A stretch of DNA of 21,118 nt from G026625185 sp035256645. GTDB lineage: Bacteria > Desulfobacterota > WTBG01 > JAGOGO01. The position numbers were made by a program, and so were the translations under genes. Every line of letters begins with the position of its first letter. The first letter of the stretch is position 1. Shown piece after piece: positions 7,594-14,784 of the stretch. The stretch lies in the NCBI GenBank assembly GCA_035256645.1, contig DATEXU010000277.1, forward strand, positions 1 through 21,118. Reading direction: 5' to 3'. The notes beneath the pieces were generated by a model, which worked only from the letters and a program-made list of their open reading frames with translations, was not told where the DNA came from and searched no databases.

Positions 7594-9288
7594 TTAGCCT
7601 CCATGGGCACCTAAGTTCTGTGTTCCGACTACTTCTTTGTTAGTCAGAGGTGCTCGCATGGCCACCAAGAGGGGCGCGTCCCAGTTATAAATATCCGGGC
7701 GAAATTGGATCGTGCCGTCTTCGTCTGCCCAGGCAGTCCAATAAACCAGGTAAATCGGTATCCTTTCCGGCAGCACCACGGTAGTGGGGACCTTTTTCCC
7801 CAACTCGTTTAAAAACGCTTCCCGATTCCAACGGGGATCTCCTTTGAGCAGATACACGGCAAGTTCGATCGGCTTTTCAATTCGGATACATCCATGGCTG
7901 AAGGTCCTCTGCGGTTTCTCGAACAAATAGCGACCTGGCGTGTCATGAAGATATACATCAAATTTGTTGGGAAAAATTAATTTGACACGCCCCATGCCGT
8001 TGGAAGGACCTGGATCCTGGCGCAGGCGGTAAGGAAAATCATCAGGGCTGATTGCCGACCAATTGACCGTCTTGGGATCGACTTCTGGAGCCTCCGGTCC
8101 CAAACCTTTAAACATACGGATGTTTCGTTGGGTAAGATACGATGAATCGCGCTTGATTCGCGGAAGCATTTCATGTATCACCATGTCATGGGGAACGTTC
8201 CAGTAGGGATTAACAAACATGTATTCCATCGTTGAGTTTAAAACCGGTGTGGTGTCCTGAATTGTCCCCACCACGATACGCATAGCCAGCACTTGTGCCT
8301 CATCCTCCATTACCTTAAGCTGGAATAACGGGATGTTCACAAGGATATAACGTCGTCCCAAGTCCTGCGGTAGCCAGCGCCAGCGCTCGAGGTTAAGCTC
8401 CAACTGTTCCACCCGGCGTTCCACGCTTACATTGAGCTCGGCGCGGGTCGCGGCGTCCATTGTGCCAGAGGCACCCAGGCCATGGCGGCGCTGGAACCGT
8501 TTCAAGGCCTGCTCGAGTGCTTCGTCGAACAGCTGGGAGTCCGCCCACTTAGCCGCCTCGAGGTCACCGTCGAGGCTTAGCCGCTCACGAAGCGCTGCCA
8601 CTCGAGAGCCATGATCACTCCGCTTCAGGGTCGGCCCGTCTGGGATTGTGGGCCATCCTCCCCGCGAAGCCAATTCTCGGTAGTACCATAGCGCCTGGCG
8701 CAACCGTCGAAAGCCCGGGTGATCTGGTTCCAGCTTTGCCAGTGAATCCGAGATATTATTCGAGGCCAGGGAAGCCTCCAACAAAGTGGCAAGATCAACC
8801 TTTTGCTGGTTTGGTACCCACATTGGCTGGATGGTTTCTGGATTCACACGGCCGAAAAGAAGATGGGACCCGTACACAAGGAAAGCGTCCGTAAGCAAGA
8901 GATCAAACTCCGCCAAGCGGTCAGGAACTACCACTAAGCCTTTTTGGATGTCGGAGCGAACCGCCGCGAGCAGATTTTCAATAGCGGCGAGGTGGTAGTC
9001 ATTCGGCCGCAATCCTTCGAGATCTGCTCGCCGAAGGGCTTTCAGAAGGTCATCCGCACGCTGGAGGCTCCATGCCTCACGGTAATGACGCCGTTCATAG
9101 AAGTCGGTGAGGGCCGCTCGTGCGTATATTGAGTCGCCCCCTGCCCGGAGATTTCCGGCCTTGATGAGATTCCAAATAGGCGTTTTTGGTGCTGTGAAAT
9201 GCTGTTCTACCCTCTTGGTACAGGCCGTAAACAAAACAATGACGGCCAATGTAACTGACCAGCACAACAAAACCCTTTTCACGTTCAT
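7594..9288 (-). CDS. L,D-transpeptidase (YcbB/LdtD type) with peptidoglycan-binding domain
   Basis: This 564-residue envelope enzyme is predicted to cross-link peptidoglycan stem peptides by 3-3 bonds or to anchor outer-membrane lipoproteins. The N-terminus is a signal sequence with a hydrophobic core and LFTAC at 19-23; F at the -3 position makes it an imperfect lipobox, so it may be a lipoprotein or a membrane-anchored protein. Residues about 35-215 match the helical scaffold of YcbB-like proteins (the LRPNDYHL segment). A PG-binding repeat follows (about 225-290, ALKRFQRRHGLGASGTMD). The YkuD catalytic domain (about 310-490) has HDTPGRYLF and the SHGCIR core with His465 and nucleophile Cys467, all intact. 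Length and domain order fit the LdtD group. It is the first complete gene past the tRNA-Leu junction and appears monocistronic apart from the broken gene downstream. Confidence 0.93.
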   Translation of the reverse strand: MNVKRVLLCWSVTLAVIVLFTACTKRVEQHFTAPKTPIWNLIKAGNLRAGGDSIYARAALTDFYERRHYREAWSLQRADDLLKALRRADLEGLRPNDYHLAAIENLLAAVRSDIQKGLVVVPDRLAEFDLLLTDAFLVYGSHLLFGRVNPETIQPMWVPNQQKVDLATLLEASLASNNISDSLAKLEPDHPGFRRLRQALWYYRELASRGGWPTIPDGPTLKRSDHGSRVAALRERLSLDGDLEAAKWADSQLFDEALEQALKRFQRRHGLGASGTMDAATRAELNVSVERRVEQLELNLERWRWLPQDLGRRYILVNIPLFQLKVMEDEAQVLAMRIVVGTIQDTTPVLNSTMEYMFVNPYWNVPHDMVIHEMLPRIKRDSSYLTQRNIRMFKGLGPEAPEVDPKTVNWSAISPDDFPYRLRQDPGPSNGMGRVKLIFPNKFDVYLHDTPGRYLFEKPQRTFSHGCIRIEKPIELAVYLLKGDPRWNREAFLNELGKKVPTTVVLPERIPIYLVYWTAWADEDGTIQFRPDIYNWDAPLLVAMRAPLTNKEVVGTQNLGAHGG

Positions 9289-9370
9289 TGTGTATGTACC
9301 TAACTTTGCGTAGGTTGCCTAACAATGTTTATATTGAACTGTATAAAAAAACCAAACATTAAACTTTTAC

Positions 9371-9398
9371 AGTATAACACACTTAAAGATTATGTGAA
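9371..9398 (-). promoter_or_regulatory. Candidate promoter of the L,D-transpeptidase gene
   Basis: On the minus strand TTCACA (9398-9393) and TATACT (9376-9371) are 16 bp apart in AT-rich DNA, giving a leader of about 75 nt before the ATG at 9288. Both boxes are close to the sigma70 consensus; with so much AT around, chance matches are possible. Confidence 0.45.
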
Positions 9399-9512
9399 TT
9401 TAGTGCATACTATATTTTAATATGCGTATATTTTCAATGAACTTTTTGACCCCCCAGTTAAATAAAACTTGATTTATGTAATTTAATATATTAATTTAAA
9501 CCCCAAAGCTAA

Positions 9513-9546
9513 ATTAGGGAGGGGGTTGTAGCCCTAATATTTTTTT
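9513..9546 (+). terminator. Hairpin plus T-run with no gene in front of it
   Basis: ATTAGGG (9513-9519) pairs with CCCTAAT (9532-9538) around a 12-nt loop and is followed by a run of T up to 9546. This looks like an intrinsic terminator on the plus strand, but no plus-strand gene precedes it: the L,D-transpeptidase is divergent. It lies about 55 bases before the small lipoprotein gene, so it could end a small RNA or act as a leader attenuator. Confidence 0.5.
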
Positions 9547-9602
9547 GATAACGGCAATTTCGGTTTAATTATTAATTGGTTAAAATGAAAGGAGGAAAGC
9601 TT

Positions 9603-9794
9603 ATGAAAAAATATATTTTTTTATTAATCCTTCCGCTATTCTTAGGGTCGGTTTTTTCTGGTTGTTGTCATATGAAAAAGACTGCGCCAGCCCCCGTAGA
9701 AGTAGTTGCACCCCCACCTCCGCCACCACCCCCTGCTCCGGAACCTGAACCAGCGCCTGCCCCCGCGCCGGAGCCAATGCAGGAAAAGGGTTAA
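9603..9794 (+). CDS. Small proline-rich lipoprotein
   Basis: Sixty-three residues: a basic MKK start, a hydrophobic core (YIFLLILPLFLGSV) and a lipobox FSGC with the acylated Cys at about residue 20 (a second Cys follows). The mature part is almost entirely a Pro/Ala/Glu low-complexity tail (PPPPPPPPAPEPEPAPAPAP), with no folded domain. The ATG at 9603 has an ideal AAAGGAGG Shine-Dalgarno; a TTG-like start further upstream is not needed. A strong terminator 22 bp after the stop marks it as a single-gene unit. Proline-rich lipoprotein tails of this sort can span the periplasm or thread through peptidoglycan. No specific function can be assigned. Expression is likely high given the ribosome site and terminator. 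Confidence 0.8.
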   Translation: MKKYIFLLILPLFLGSVFSGCCHMKKTAPAPVEVVAPPPPPPPPAPEPEPAPAPAPEPMQEKG

Positions 9795-9816
9795 TTTCAA
9801 GGTAATAGAAGTATGC

Positions 9817-9848
9817 GCCGGGGAGAATGTGATTCTCCCCGGCTTTTT
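9817..9848 (+). terminator. Strong intrinsic terminator of the small lipoprotein gene
   Basis: GCCGGGGAGAAT (9817-9828) and ATTCTCCCCGGC (9832-9843) form a perfect 12-bp stem with a 3-nt loop, followed by five T. It sits directly after the lipoprotein gene. Confidence 0.93.
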
Positions 9849-9923
9849 ACTAACATTTTTAGCTTCAAAATTATTTCTAAAGAAATTTAAATTTAAAACT
9901 ATACTATACGATGATTGTTTAAC

Positions 9924-9963
9924 CGGCTAACAATGATCAGCATATCGGTTAGCCGTTTTTTTT
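9924..9963 (+). terminator. Second intrinsic-terminator-like hairpin
   Basis: CGGCTAAC (9924-9931) pairs with GTTAGCCG (9948-9955) around a 16-nt loop and is followed by eight T (9956-9963). Either a back-up terminator for the lipoprotein gene or the end of an unrecognised short transcript from the 9850-9920 interval. Confidence 0.6.
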
Positions 9964-10204
9964 AGATTATAGGGAAACAATAGCATTCACTCATGCAAGG
10001 ATAAAATGTCAGTTGGATGCTATACAATTTCCCTCCATAAAATCCGCCTTGGGCTCCTCCAGCTTTTTCCTTCATTCGCCAGCCATCCAGCCAGTTCAAT
10101 TTGTGCTTCCATTTTGAATTTTTATGGGCTATAAGAAATAATTTAAAGGCATAGAACACCCTTGCAGGGGCTCGGAGAAGCATTTGCTCTCTGTGGGAGA
10201 ACAA
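9962..10204 (-). pseudogene. Possible gene remnant, unidentified
   Basis: The only open frame in the roughly 500-bp gap between the lipoprotein and the next gene. It could start at an ATG at 10183 or a TTG at 10204; neither has a clear Shine-Dalgarno. The central part is protein-like in composition: aromatic and basic, with LNWLDGWRMKEKAGGAQGG and a FYGGKLYSI end, in the style of a C-terminal tail of a larger enzyme, while the last 20 residues are Cys/Phe-rich and look random. I do not recognise the family. It may be the surviving 3' end of a deleted gene, or a chance frame. Confidence 0.25.
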
Positions 10205-10300
10205 CGATCTCTCGGATCGGGCTTGGCAGAAGATCGTATCTCGGGGGCTGCAAAGGAATTAACCGAAAAAATCTAAACAATTTCAGAGGATAGAGTCTCT

Positions 10301-11056
10301 ATGAAGGCCCTGATTTTGAGTGCTGGTCAAGGGCGGCGTCTACTTCCCCTTACTGCCGAATGTCCAAAATGCATGTTGTCAGTAGGTGGGCGTTCTCTGA
10401 TCGAGTGGCAGATTGATGCACTGTCCGCCGCAGGGATAAACCGAGTGAGTGTGGTGGTTGGTTATCGTGCTGATCAGGTCGAGCGGGTTTTGACCCAGCG
10501 CTATGGAGCAGGTCGCATCAAACTTATCGACAACCCTCAGTTTGCCGAAACGGACAACCTCGTCAGTTGTTGGATTGCCCGGGAGGAAATGAATGAGGAT
10601 TTTTTCCTGCTTAACGGTGACACGTTGTTCGAAATCGAGGTGGTGCGGCGGGTGCTGAGTAGAGCCGCACACCCGGTGACCGTAGTGACCACTTATAAGC
10701 CCCAGTACGATGCCGATGACATGAAGGTGACCTTGGAGGGACAAAGACTCGTCAACATCGGAAAGGATCTCGAGCCCGAAAAAACTGACGGCGAGTCAGT
10801 GGGGATGATTCTTTTTCGGGGCGAAGGCCCGTCCCTTTTCCGCCAAGGGCTTGAGAAGGCCATGGGTGATCCTTCGTCTTCCCGGAAATGGTACTTGTCC
10901 GTAATAAGAGATTTGTGTCCGACCATGAAAGTATGGACATGTTCAATCGAAGGTCTGCGGAGCTGTGAGGTCGATTACCCTGCGGATTTGAAGAGTGCGG
11001 AACACATGGTGAGCGCGTGCGCGTGCACGGAAGAATCGGTCGCAAAATGCGGCTAA
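10301..11056 (+). CDS. LicC-like nucleotidyltransferase (NTP_transferase family)
   Basis: A 251-residue Rossmann-like nucleotidyltransferase that should couple a sugar- or alcohol-phosphate to a nucleotide (NTP + X-P to NDP-X + PPi). The N-terminal binding loop LSAGQGRRLLPLT then CPKCMLSVGG (residues 6-30) is the G-x-G-x-R...P-K signature; NPQFAETDNLVSCW near 80-95 is the segment seen in LicC and inositol-phosphate cytidylyltransferases; LLNGDTLF near 105 holds the metal-binding Asp. Members of this subgroup make CDP-choline, CDP-inositol and similar donors. CTP use is likely but not proven. The ATG at 10301 has a GAGGAT site. It converges on the MobA-like gene and is the first member of the lipid-related locus that runs to the window end. 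Confidence 0.88.
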   Translation: MKALILSAGQGRRLLPLTAECPKCMLSVGGRSLIEWQIDALSAAGINRVSVVVGYRADQVERVLTQRYGAGRIKLIDNPQFAETDNLVSCWIAREEMNEDFFLLNGDTLFEIEVVRRVLSRAAHPVTVVTTYKPQYDADDMKVTLEGQRLVNIGKDLEPEKTDGESVGMILFRGEGPSLFRQGLEKAMGDPSSSRKWYLSVIRDLCPTMKVWTCSIEGLRSCEVDYPADLKSAEHMVSACACTEESVAKCG

Positions 11057-11071
11057 CGGCGACAGCCGCAT
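11047..11071 (-). terminator. Hairpin between convergent nucleotidyltransferase genes
   Basis: ATGCGGCT (11047-11054) pairs with AGCCGCAT (11064-11071), 9-nt loop. Read on the minus strand it is followed by TTTT, so it can terminate transcription from the 11962-11162 gene. It overlaps the last codons and stop of the plus-strand gene. The T-run is short, so termination strength is uncertain. Confidence 0.5.
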
Positions 11072-11161
11072 CGCCCTCTGCCAGTAAGGGATGCGGATCG
11101 TGCGGGAGAAACTTCAGCGTGTTTGGCATGGGTGTGCCCCGCGCAGCGAGAGGATGATTCG

Positions 11162-11962
11162 TTACCCCCGCCCGGCCAGGACTTCTTCCACCAAACGCCA
11201 GTCGCTGACCGTGTCCACATCGACGGCGGCTTCGGGAAAAGGCAAGATGACTACTCCCGCCTTGACGTTCATGCGGGCTGACAACCTCCTCAAGCCTTCC
11301 TCCAGGGACAGCGTTCCCATCAGATAGCGGACCACCACCTGCCAACCGATTACCCGCATCATTCGCCAGGGTTTCTTGCGGTTGCGTTCGCATTTTCGCC
11401 AGAACTCCGCCGCATTTCGGGCGCGAGGGGTCAAGAACGCAAAAAGGTTACACGAGCAGAAACCACCGTCACTCAGCTTGGTGGAGGTCCTTTTGGTCTG
11501 GGGAAATGCGCGCATGACCTGTGCATGGGAGGCAAGACCGACGACAATATCACAGCCGGAGGCACGTGCCTTGCTGCAAAAGAAGTCGACTATCTCGGCG
11601 TTCAAAAACGCGTGATCCGCAGTGGTGACGAGAGAGGGAACGTCTGGGGAGAGCCACTCCAACACATGGTACGTGCTTGCACTGGGAGTTGCCTGAGGGG
11701 GGATCCATCTGATCTTACCTGCGTTAATTCGGGAAAGCAGTTCAGGCTCCTGGACAAGCAAGCCCTCGGAAGGGCCGCACACCGCGAGGGAGTCTACTTC
11801 CCGGGCCTCGGCAAGCGTGTCGAGCACGCGCAGCACCATAGGCCTTCCTCCCAAGGGAACAAATGACTTACAGGGAGCACCGACCGCCTGCGCCACGGGA
11901 TCGTCGGGGCCGCGGTCTCCTGCAAGCACCACACCGGTGAAAGCTTTTCTTGGTTCAGTCAT
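11162..11962 (-). CDS. MobA-like nucleotidyltransferase (NTP_transf_3)
   Basis: A 266-residue nucleotidyltransferase of the MobA-like branch. Residues 11-34 (VVLAGDRGPDDPVAQAVG then CKSF) give the L-A-G-x-R-x-x-x-D-x-x-A...K binding loop, followed by PLGGRPMVLRVLDTL; TTADHAFL near 113-120 holds the catalytic Asp; the C-terminus has the family's VDVDTVSDW motif. The substrate is unknown: MobA itself joins GTP to molybdopterin, but no molybdenum genes are nearby, and envelope-lipid neighbours make an activated headgroup or sugar more likely. It lies downstream of the GNAT/YghO-like gene on the same strand (about 90 bp gap), so the two may be one transcript. It faces the LicC-like gene tail to tail. 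Two different nucleotidyltransferases side by side suggest two activation steps in one pathway. Confidence 0.85.
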   Translation of the reverse strand: MTEPRKAFTGVVLAGDRGPDDPVAQAVGAPCKSFVPLGGRPMVLRVLDTLAEAREVDSLAVCGPSEGLLVQEPELLSRINAGKIRWIPPQATPSASTYHVLEWLSPDVPSLVTTADHAFLNAEIVDFFCSKARASGCDIVVGLASHAQVMRAFPQTKRTSTKLSDGGFCSCNLFAFLTPRARNAAEFWRKCERNRKKPWRMMRVIGWQVVVRYLMGTLSLEEGLRRLSARMNVKAGVVILPFPEAAVDVDTVSDWRLVEEVLAGRG

Positions 11963-12052
11963 GGCAATAGTCCGGGCCGGCTAAATTCCCGCCTTGCAAG
12001 GGTGAGTAGTCTGGCGGAGTTTTGTCCTTTCCACCGAACACTAAGAGCGGTT

Positions 12053-13228
12053 TCAGGCCAATTCCTTTCCGTAAATTCGATAGCGTTTGTATACCGTGCC
12101 TCCGATGGATTCGATAATAGTTCGCATCCTCATGTTGTCTTCGAGTATCCAGGACATTTCCACGTTCCGGATGCCGCGTCTTACTGCCGGAATACGTGCC
12201 GCGTCTATGAGCATAATGGCGAGTGCGGGCCCGAGCAAGGTCTCCTGGTAGCGCCGGCACACTCCCATAAGGGGGACACGTGCAGAGGTGGGGCATTTTA
12301 CCTTGAGACGCCATAGCAGCTTCATCCAGCCGAAGGGGAAAAGTCGTCCGTTGAGATCTCGAATTGCTTCATTGAGGTTGGGAAGCACTACGATCATGCC
12401 CGCAGCGGCACCGTTCACTTCTGCGATCTGCACGAATTCTTTGTCCACCAAGAATTTAATATCCTGCCCCATATGTTGGAATTCCGCCCTCGTGAACGGG
12501 ACAAAACCCCAGTTTTGGGACCAGGCGTCTTCAAAAATTCCCTGCAGGATTTTGAGCTCTTCGGCGAAACGAGACATGCGCAACGGCCGAAGGCGCACGT
12601 CTTGTGCGGCCCTTGCGGTAATTTTCTGTAGCAGGGGGGGCCACTCAAAGTCAGCGTTGACAAGATAGGCGAGAAGATCCTTTTCCTTGCGATAGCCTTG
12701 TTCCTCGATCCGTGGACCATAATAACGGCGCGCATGGCTCATCATGATTGAGGGGGGCGTATCGAATCCCTCTACGAGCAATCCGCCTTCCTGGTTTAGG
12801 GAAAGATTGAGGGGGCCGAGAATGCGGCGCATCCCCTTGCCGCGGAGCCACTGTTCAGCCGTATCGGTGAGGGCCTGGAACGTCTCGGCGTTATCTTCGG
12901 CCTCGATCATTCCGAAGAAGCCGGTGGCATCCCGATAGCGCTCGATATGCAGCTCGTCTACTTGAGCGCTGATTCGGCCCACAGGCCGCAATCCACGGTA
13001 GGCGAGCCAGGAACAGTATTGGGCGTGTGCGAAGTAAGGATTGCGGGAGGAAAGATGCCGGCGTCGCTCAATGAGAAGCGGCGGGACCCACATCGGGTCA
13101 TCGCCATAGAGAGACCAGGGAAGGCGGATAAATTGACGAAAAGCACTCCGTCCCTCAACTCGTGCGATCCAGAGTGATTGGTTGGGTCGATCGTTTTGTT
13201 TGGCCAGAGGTTGGAGAGGACGCTTCAC
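12053..13228 (-). CDS. GNAT-fold acyltransferase of the YghO / bacterial ceramide synthase type
   Basis: From the conserved start region about 390 residues match the family of GNAT-fold proteins often labelled N-acetyltransferase, YghO or dATP pyrophosphohydrolase. Seen: FIRLPWSLYGDDPMWVPPLL, NPYFAHAQYCSWLAYR, GRISAQVDELH, the FFGMIEAEDNAETFQAL segment, GMRRILGPLNLSLNQEGGLL, and a second GNAT-like half with NGAAAGMIVVLPNLNEAI and WILEDNMRMRTIIESIGG near the end. The Caulobacter ceramide synthase bCerS belongs to the GNAT superfamily and is related (recalled from literature). By analogy this enzyme would N-acylate a long-chain base such as 3-ketosphinganine. The start is uncertain: I use GTG at 13228, but the frame stays open to a TTG at 13369, and neither has a convincing Shine-Dalgarno. 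Divergent from lptF. Confidence 0.8.
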   Translation of the reverse strand: MKRPLQPLAKQNDRPNQSLWIARVEGRSAFRQFIRLPWSLYGDDPMWVPPLLIERRRHLSSRNPYFAHAQYCSWLAYRGLRPVGRISAQVDELHIERYRDATGFFGMIEAEDNAETFQALTDTAEQWLRGKGMRRILGPLNLSLNQEGGLLVEGFDTPPSIMMSHARRYYGPRIEEQGYRKEKDLLAYLVNADFEWPPLLQKITARAAQDVRLRPLRMSRFAEELKILQGIFEDAWSQNWGFVPFTRAEFQHMGQDIKFLVDKEFVQIAEVNGAAAGMIVVLPNLNEAIRDLNGRLFPFGWMKLLWRLKVKCPTSARVPLMGVCRRYQETLLGPALAIMLIDAARIPAVRRGIRNVEMSWILEDNMRMRTIIESIGGTVYKRYRIYGKELA

Positions 13229-13530
13229 GGCAAAACTCGGTATTCCCTCAAGGTCAGCAGTCCGGGAGCCATGGCACTCTGTTAAAGCCTTGAGGCCTTT
13301 CTCGACCGGAAAACCGCACAAAGAGCGAAAACAAGGACCATCTTGTGGAATATAAGAAGCGCATTTCAATTGAGCACCCAGAGCGTTTGTTCAGAATTGT
13401 GACCCCCGCCTTTCTTTGTGTTGCCACGAAGGCCAAGGTGGGAGGTTACCTTTTTTCATCATTTTACAACTAATCCGAATATCTACAAGAAAAATTTTCA
13501 ACAACAGACAATCAAAATTCCGCCCCTCTA

Positions 13531-13559
13531 TTGACATGCTCTAAGCAGATATGCATAAT
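13531..13559 (+). promoter_or_regulatory. Sigma70-type promoter of lptF-lptG
   Basis: TTGACA (13531-13536) and CATAAT (13554-13559) are 17 bp apart, leaving a leader of about 60 nt before the lptF start. It lies in the 257-bp divergent region between the GNAT gene and lptF. No minus-strand promoter could be picked with equal confidence. Confidence 0.75.
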
Positions 13560-13626
13560 GATATTTTTTATACATATACTTGCGAAAACCCGTTTCATTT
13601 GATTAACCATCAATCGGATAACGACC

Positions 13627-14721
13627 TTGATCATAAATCGTTACCTCATTGCCGAAATAATAAAGCCTCTGGTCAGTATGCTTGTGGTTCTGGTGATAAT
13701 CTTCGCGGCATACAGCACGAATCGCTACTTTGCAGATGCGATATCCGGCCTTATGTCCATCAATACAATCATAATCCTTATTCTTCTCAAGATATTGATC
13801 GCTCTGGAGGTAGTTCTTCCCGCCAGCCTTTACCTTTCGGTCATAGTCGGTTTAGGGCGGCTCTATAATGATAACGAAATGACGGCGCTCTTTGCTTCCG
13901 GCGTGGCCCTTCGTCGGGTGCTGGCAGTCGTTTTTGTTTTGTCCTTACCGGTCGCGTTCCTGGGGGGAAGCTTATCGCTCGTCGTGAGGCCATGGGCCTA
14001 CGAACAATTTTTCTGGTTAAAAGCCAAAGCAAAGGCCGAGTTTGACGTCAGCCGATTGCAAGCAGGCAAGTTCTATAAAATTGGCGAAGGAAACCGGGTT
14101 ATCTTTATTGAGAAAATTGACCGCGCCCGGCAGAGAGCGGAGGGGGTTTTCCTGCAAAAAGATCGGAAGGGCGAAAATGAGATGCTGGAAGTCTTATACG
14201 CGAAGGAGGCCTATCAGCGTCTTGACCCGGCTACCGGCAGACAGGTCATCCGCTTTCTGGGCGTCTGTTTTTATGAATTCCCTCGCACCGGAGAATGGAG
14301 CGGGCGTGCTATGGAATCATCGCAATACACGCTCTCTTTATGGCCCCAGGAAATTATGCCCGTGGAATACAAGACAAAGGCCGCTTCTACGTTTCATCTG
14401 GCTCGTTCCGACAACCCGTCAGACATTGCTGAGCTCCAGGGGCGGGTTTCAGTGCCCCTTGCCACCATCCTCCTGGCGCTCCTCGGTGTGCCTCTGAGTC
14501 GGATAGAACCACGTAAGGGCAAACATGCCAACCTACCAATTGCCATAGTCATTTACGGATTCTATAACAGCATCGTCACCGTGGCCAAACTCGGGGTGGA
14601 ACAAAGTCGGATACCCTCCTTGCTGGGTATTTGGTGGGTGCAGGTGTTGCTGGCCGGTGTCTTGTTTATCCTTTTGCGTAACCCTTCTCAGCAATGCTGG
14701 TATCCCCGGCGAGGGCGGTGA
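13627..14721 (+). CDS. lptF: LPS export ABC transporter permease LptF
   Basis: LptF and LptG are the inner-membrane permeases which, with the LptB ATPase, extract LPS and pass it to the periplasmic Lpt bridge. The 364 residues show the family plan: two to three N-terminal transmembrane segments (about 12-32, 45-75, 98-125), a periplasmic beta-jellyroll (about 135-265) and three C-terminal membrane segments (about 275-295, 305-325, 335-355). The coupling segment GLGRLYNDNEMTALFASGVALRR (positions about 75-97) is the conserved ABC-contact region, and PLATILLALLGVPLS is the usual start of the second membrane block. The start is TTG at 13627 because MIINRYLIAEI matches the family N-terminus and no in-frame ATG is near. 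A strong promoter precedes it; lptG follows after 63 bp. lptB is not in the window. Confidence 0.93.
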   Translation: MIINRYLIAEIIKPLVSMLVVLVIIFAAYSTNRYFADAISGLMSINTIIILILLKILIALEVVLPASLYLSVIVGLGRLYNDNEMTALFASGVALRRVLAVVFVLSLPVAFLGGSLSLVVRPWAYEQFFWLKAKAKAEFDVSRLQAGKFYKIGEGNRVIFIEKIDRARQRAEGVFLQKDRKGENEMLEVLYAKEAYQRLDPATGRQVIRFLGVCFYEFPRTGEWSGRAMESSQYTLSLWPQEIMPVEYKTKAASTFHLARSDNPSDIAELQGRVSVPLATILLALLGVPLSRIEPRKGKHANLPIAIVIYGFYNSIVTVAKLGVEQSRIPSLLGIWWVQVLLAGVLFILLRNPSQQCWYPRRGR

Positions 14722-14784
14722 TCATGTTTTTGCGACCTTCTTTCGTGAGGATTTTTCCCATCATCTGGTATTGCGGGCGCTGTG

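Noticed and set aside
9700..9780. CRISPR-like or microsatellite repeat
   Set aside because: The C-rich repetition is explained by codons of the proline/alanine/glutamate tail of the small lipoprotein; there are no spaced direct repeats.
10752..11393. 213-residue minus-strand open frame
   Set aside because: Crosses the antisense of the LicC-like gene and overlaps the MobA-like gene in another frame; composition is shadow-like (Arg, Ser, Pro, His).
11162..11962. Molybdenum cofactor guanylyltransferase MobA proper
   Set aside because: Only the general NTP_transf_3 motifs match; the protein is longer than MobA and its neighbours concern envelope lipids.
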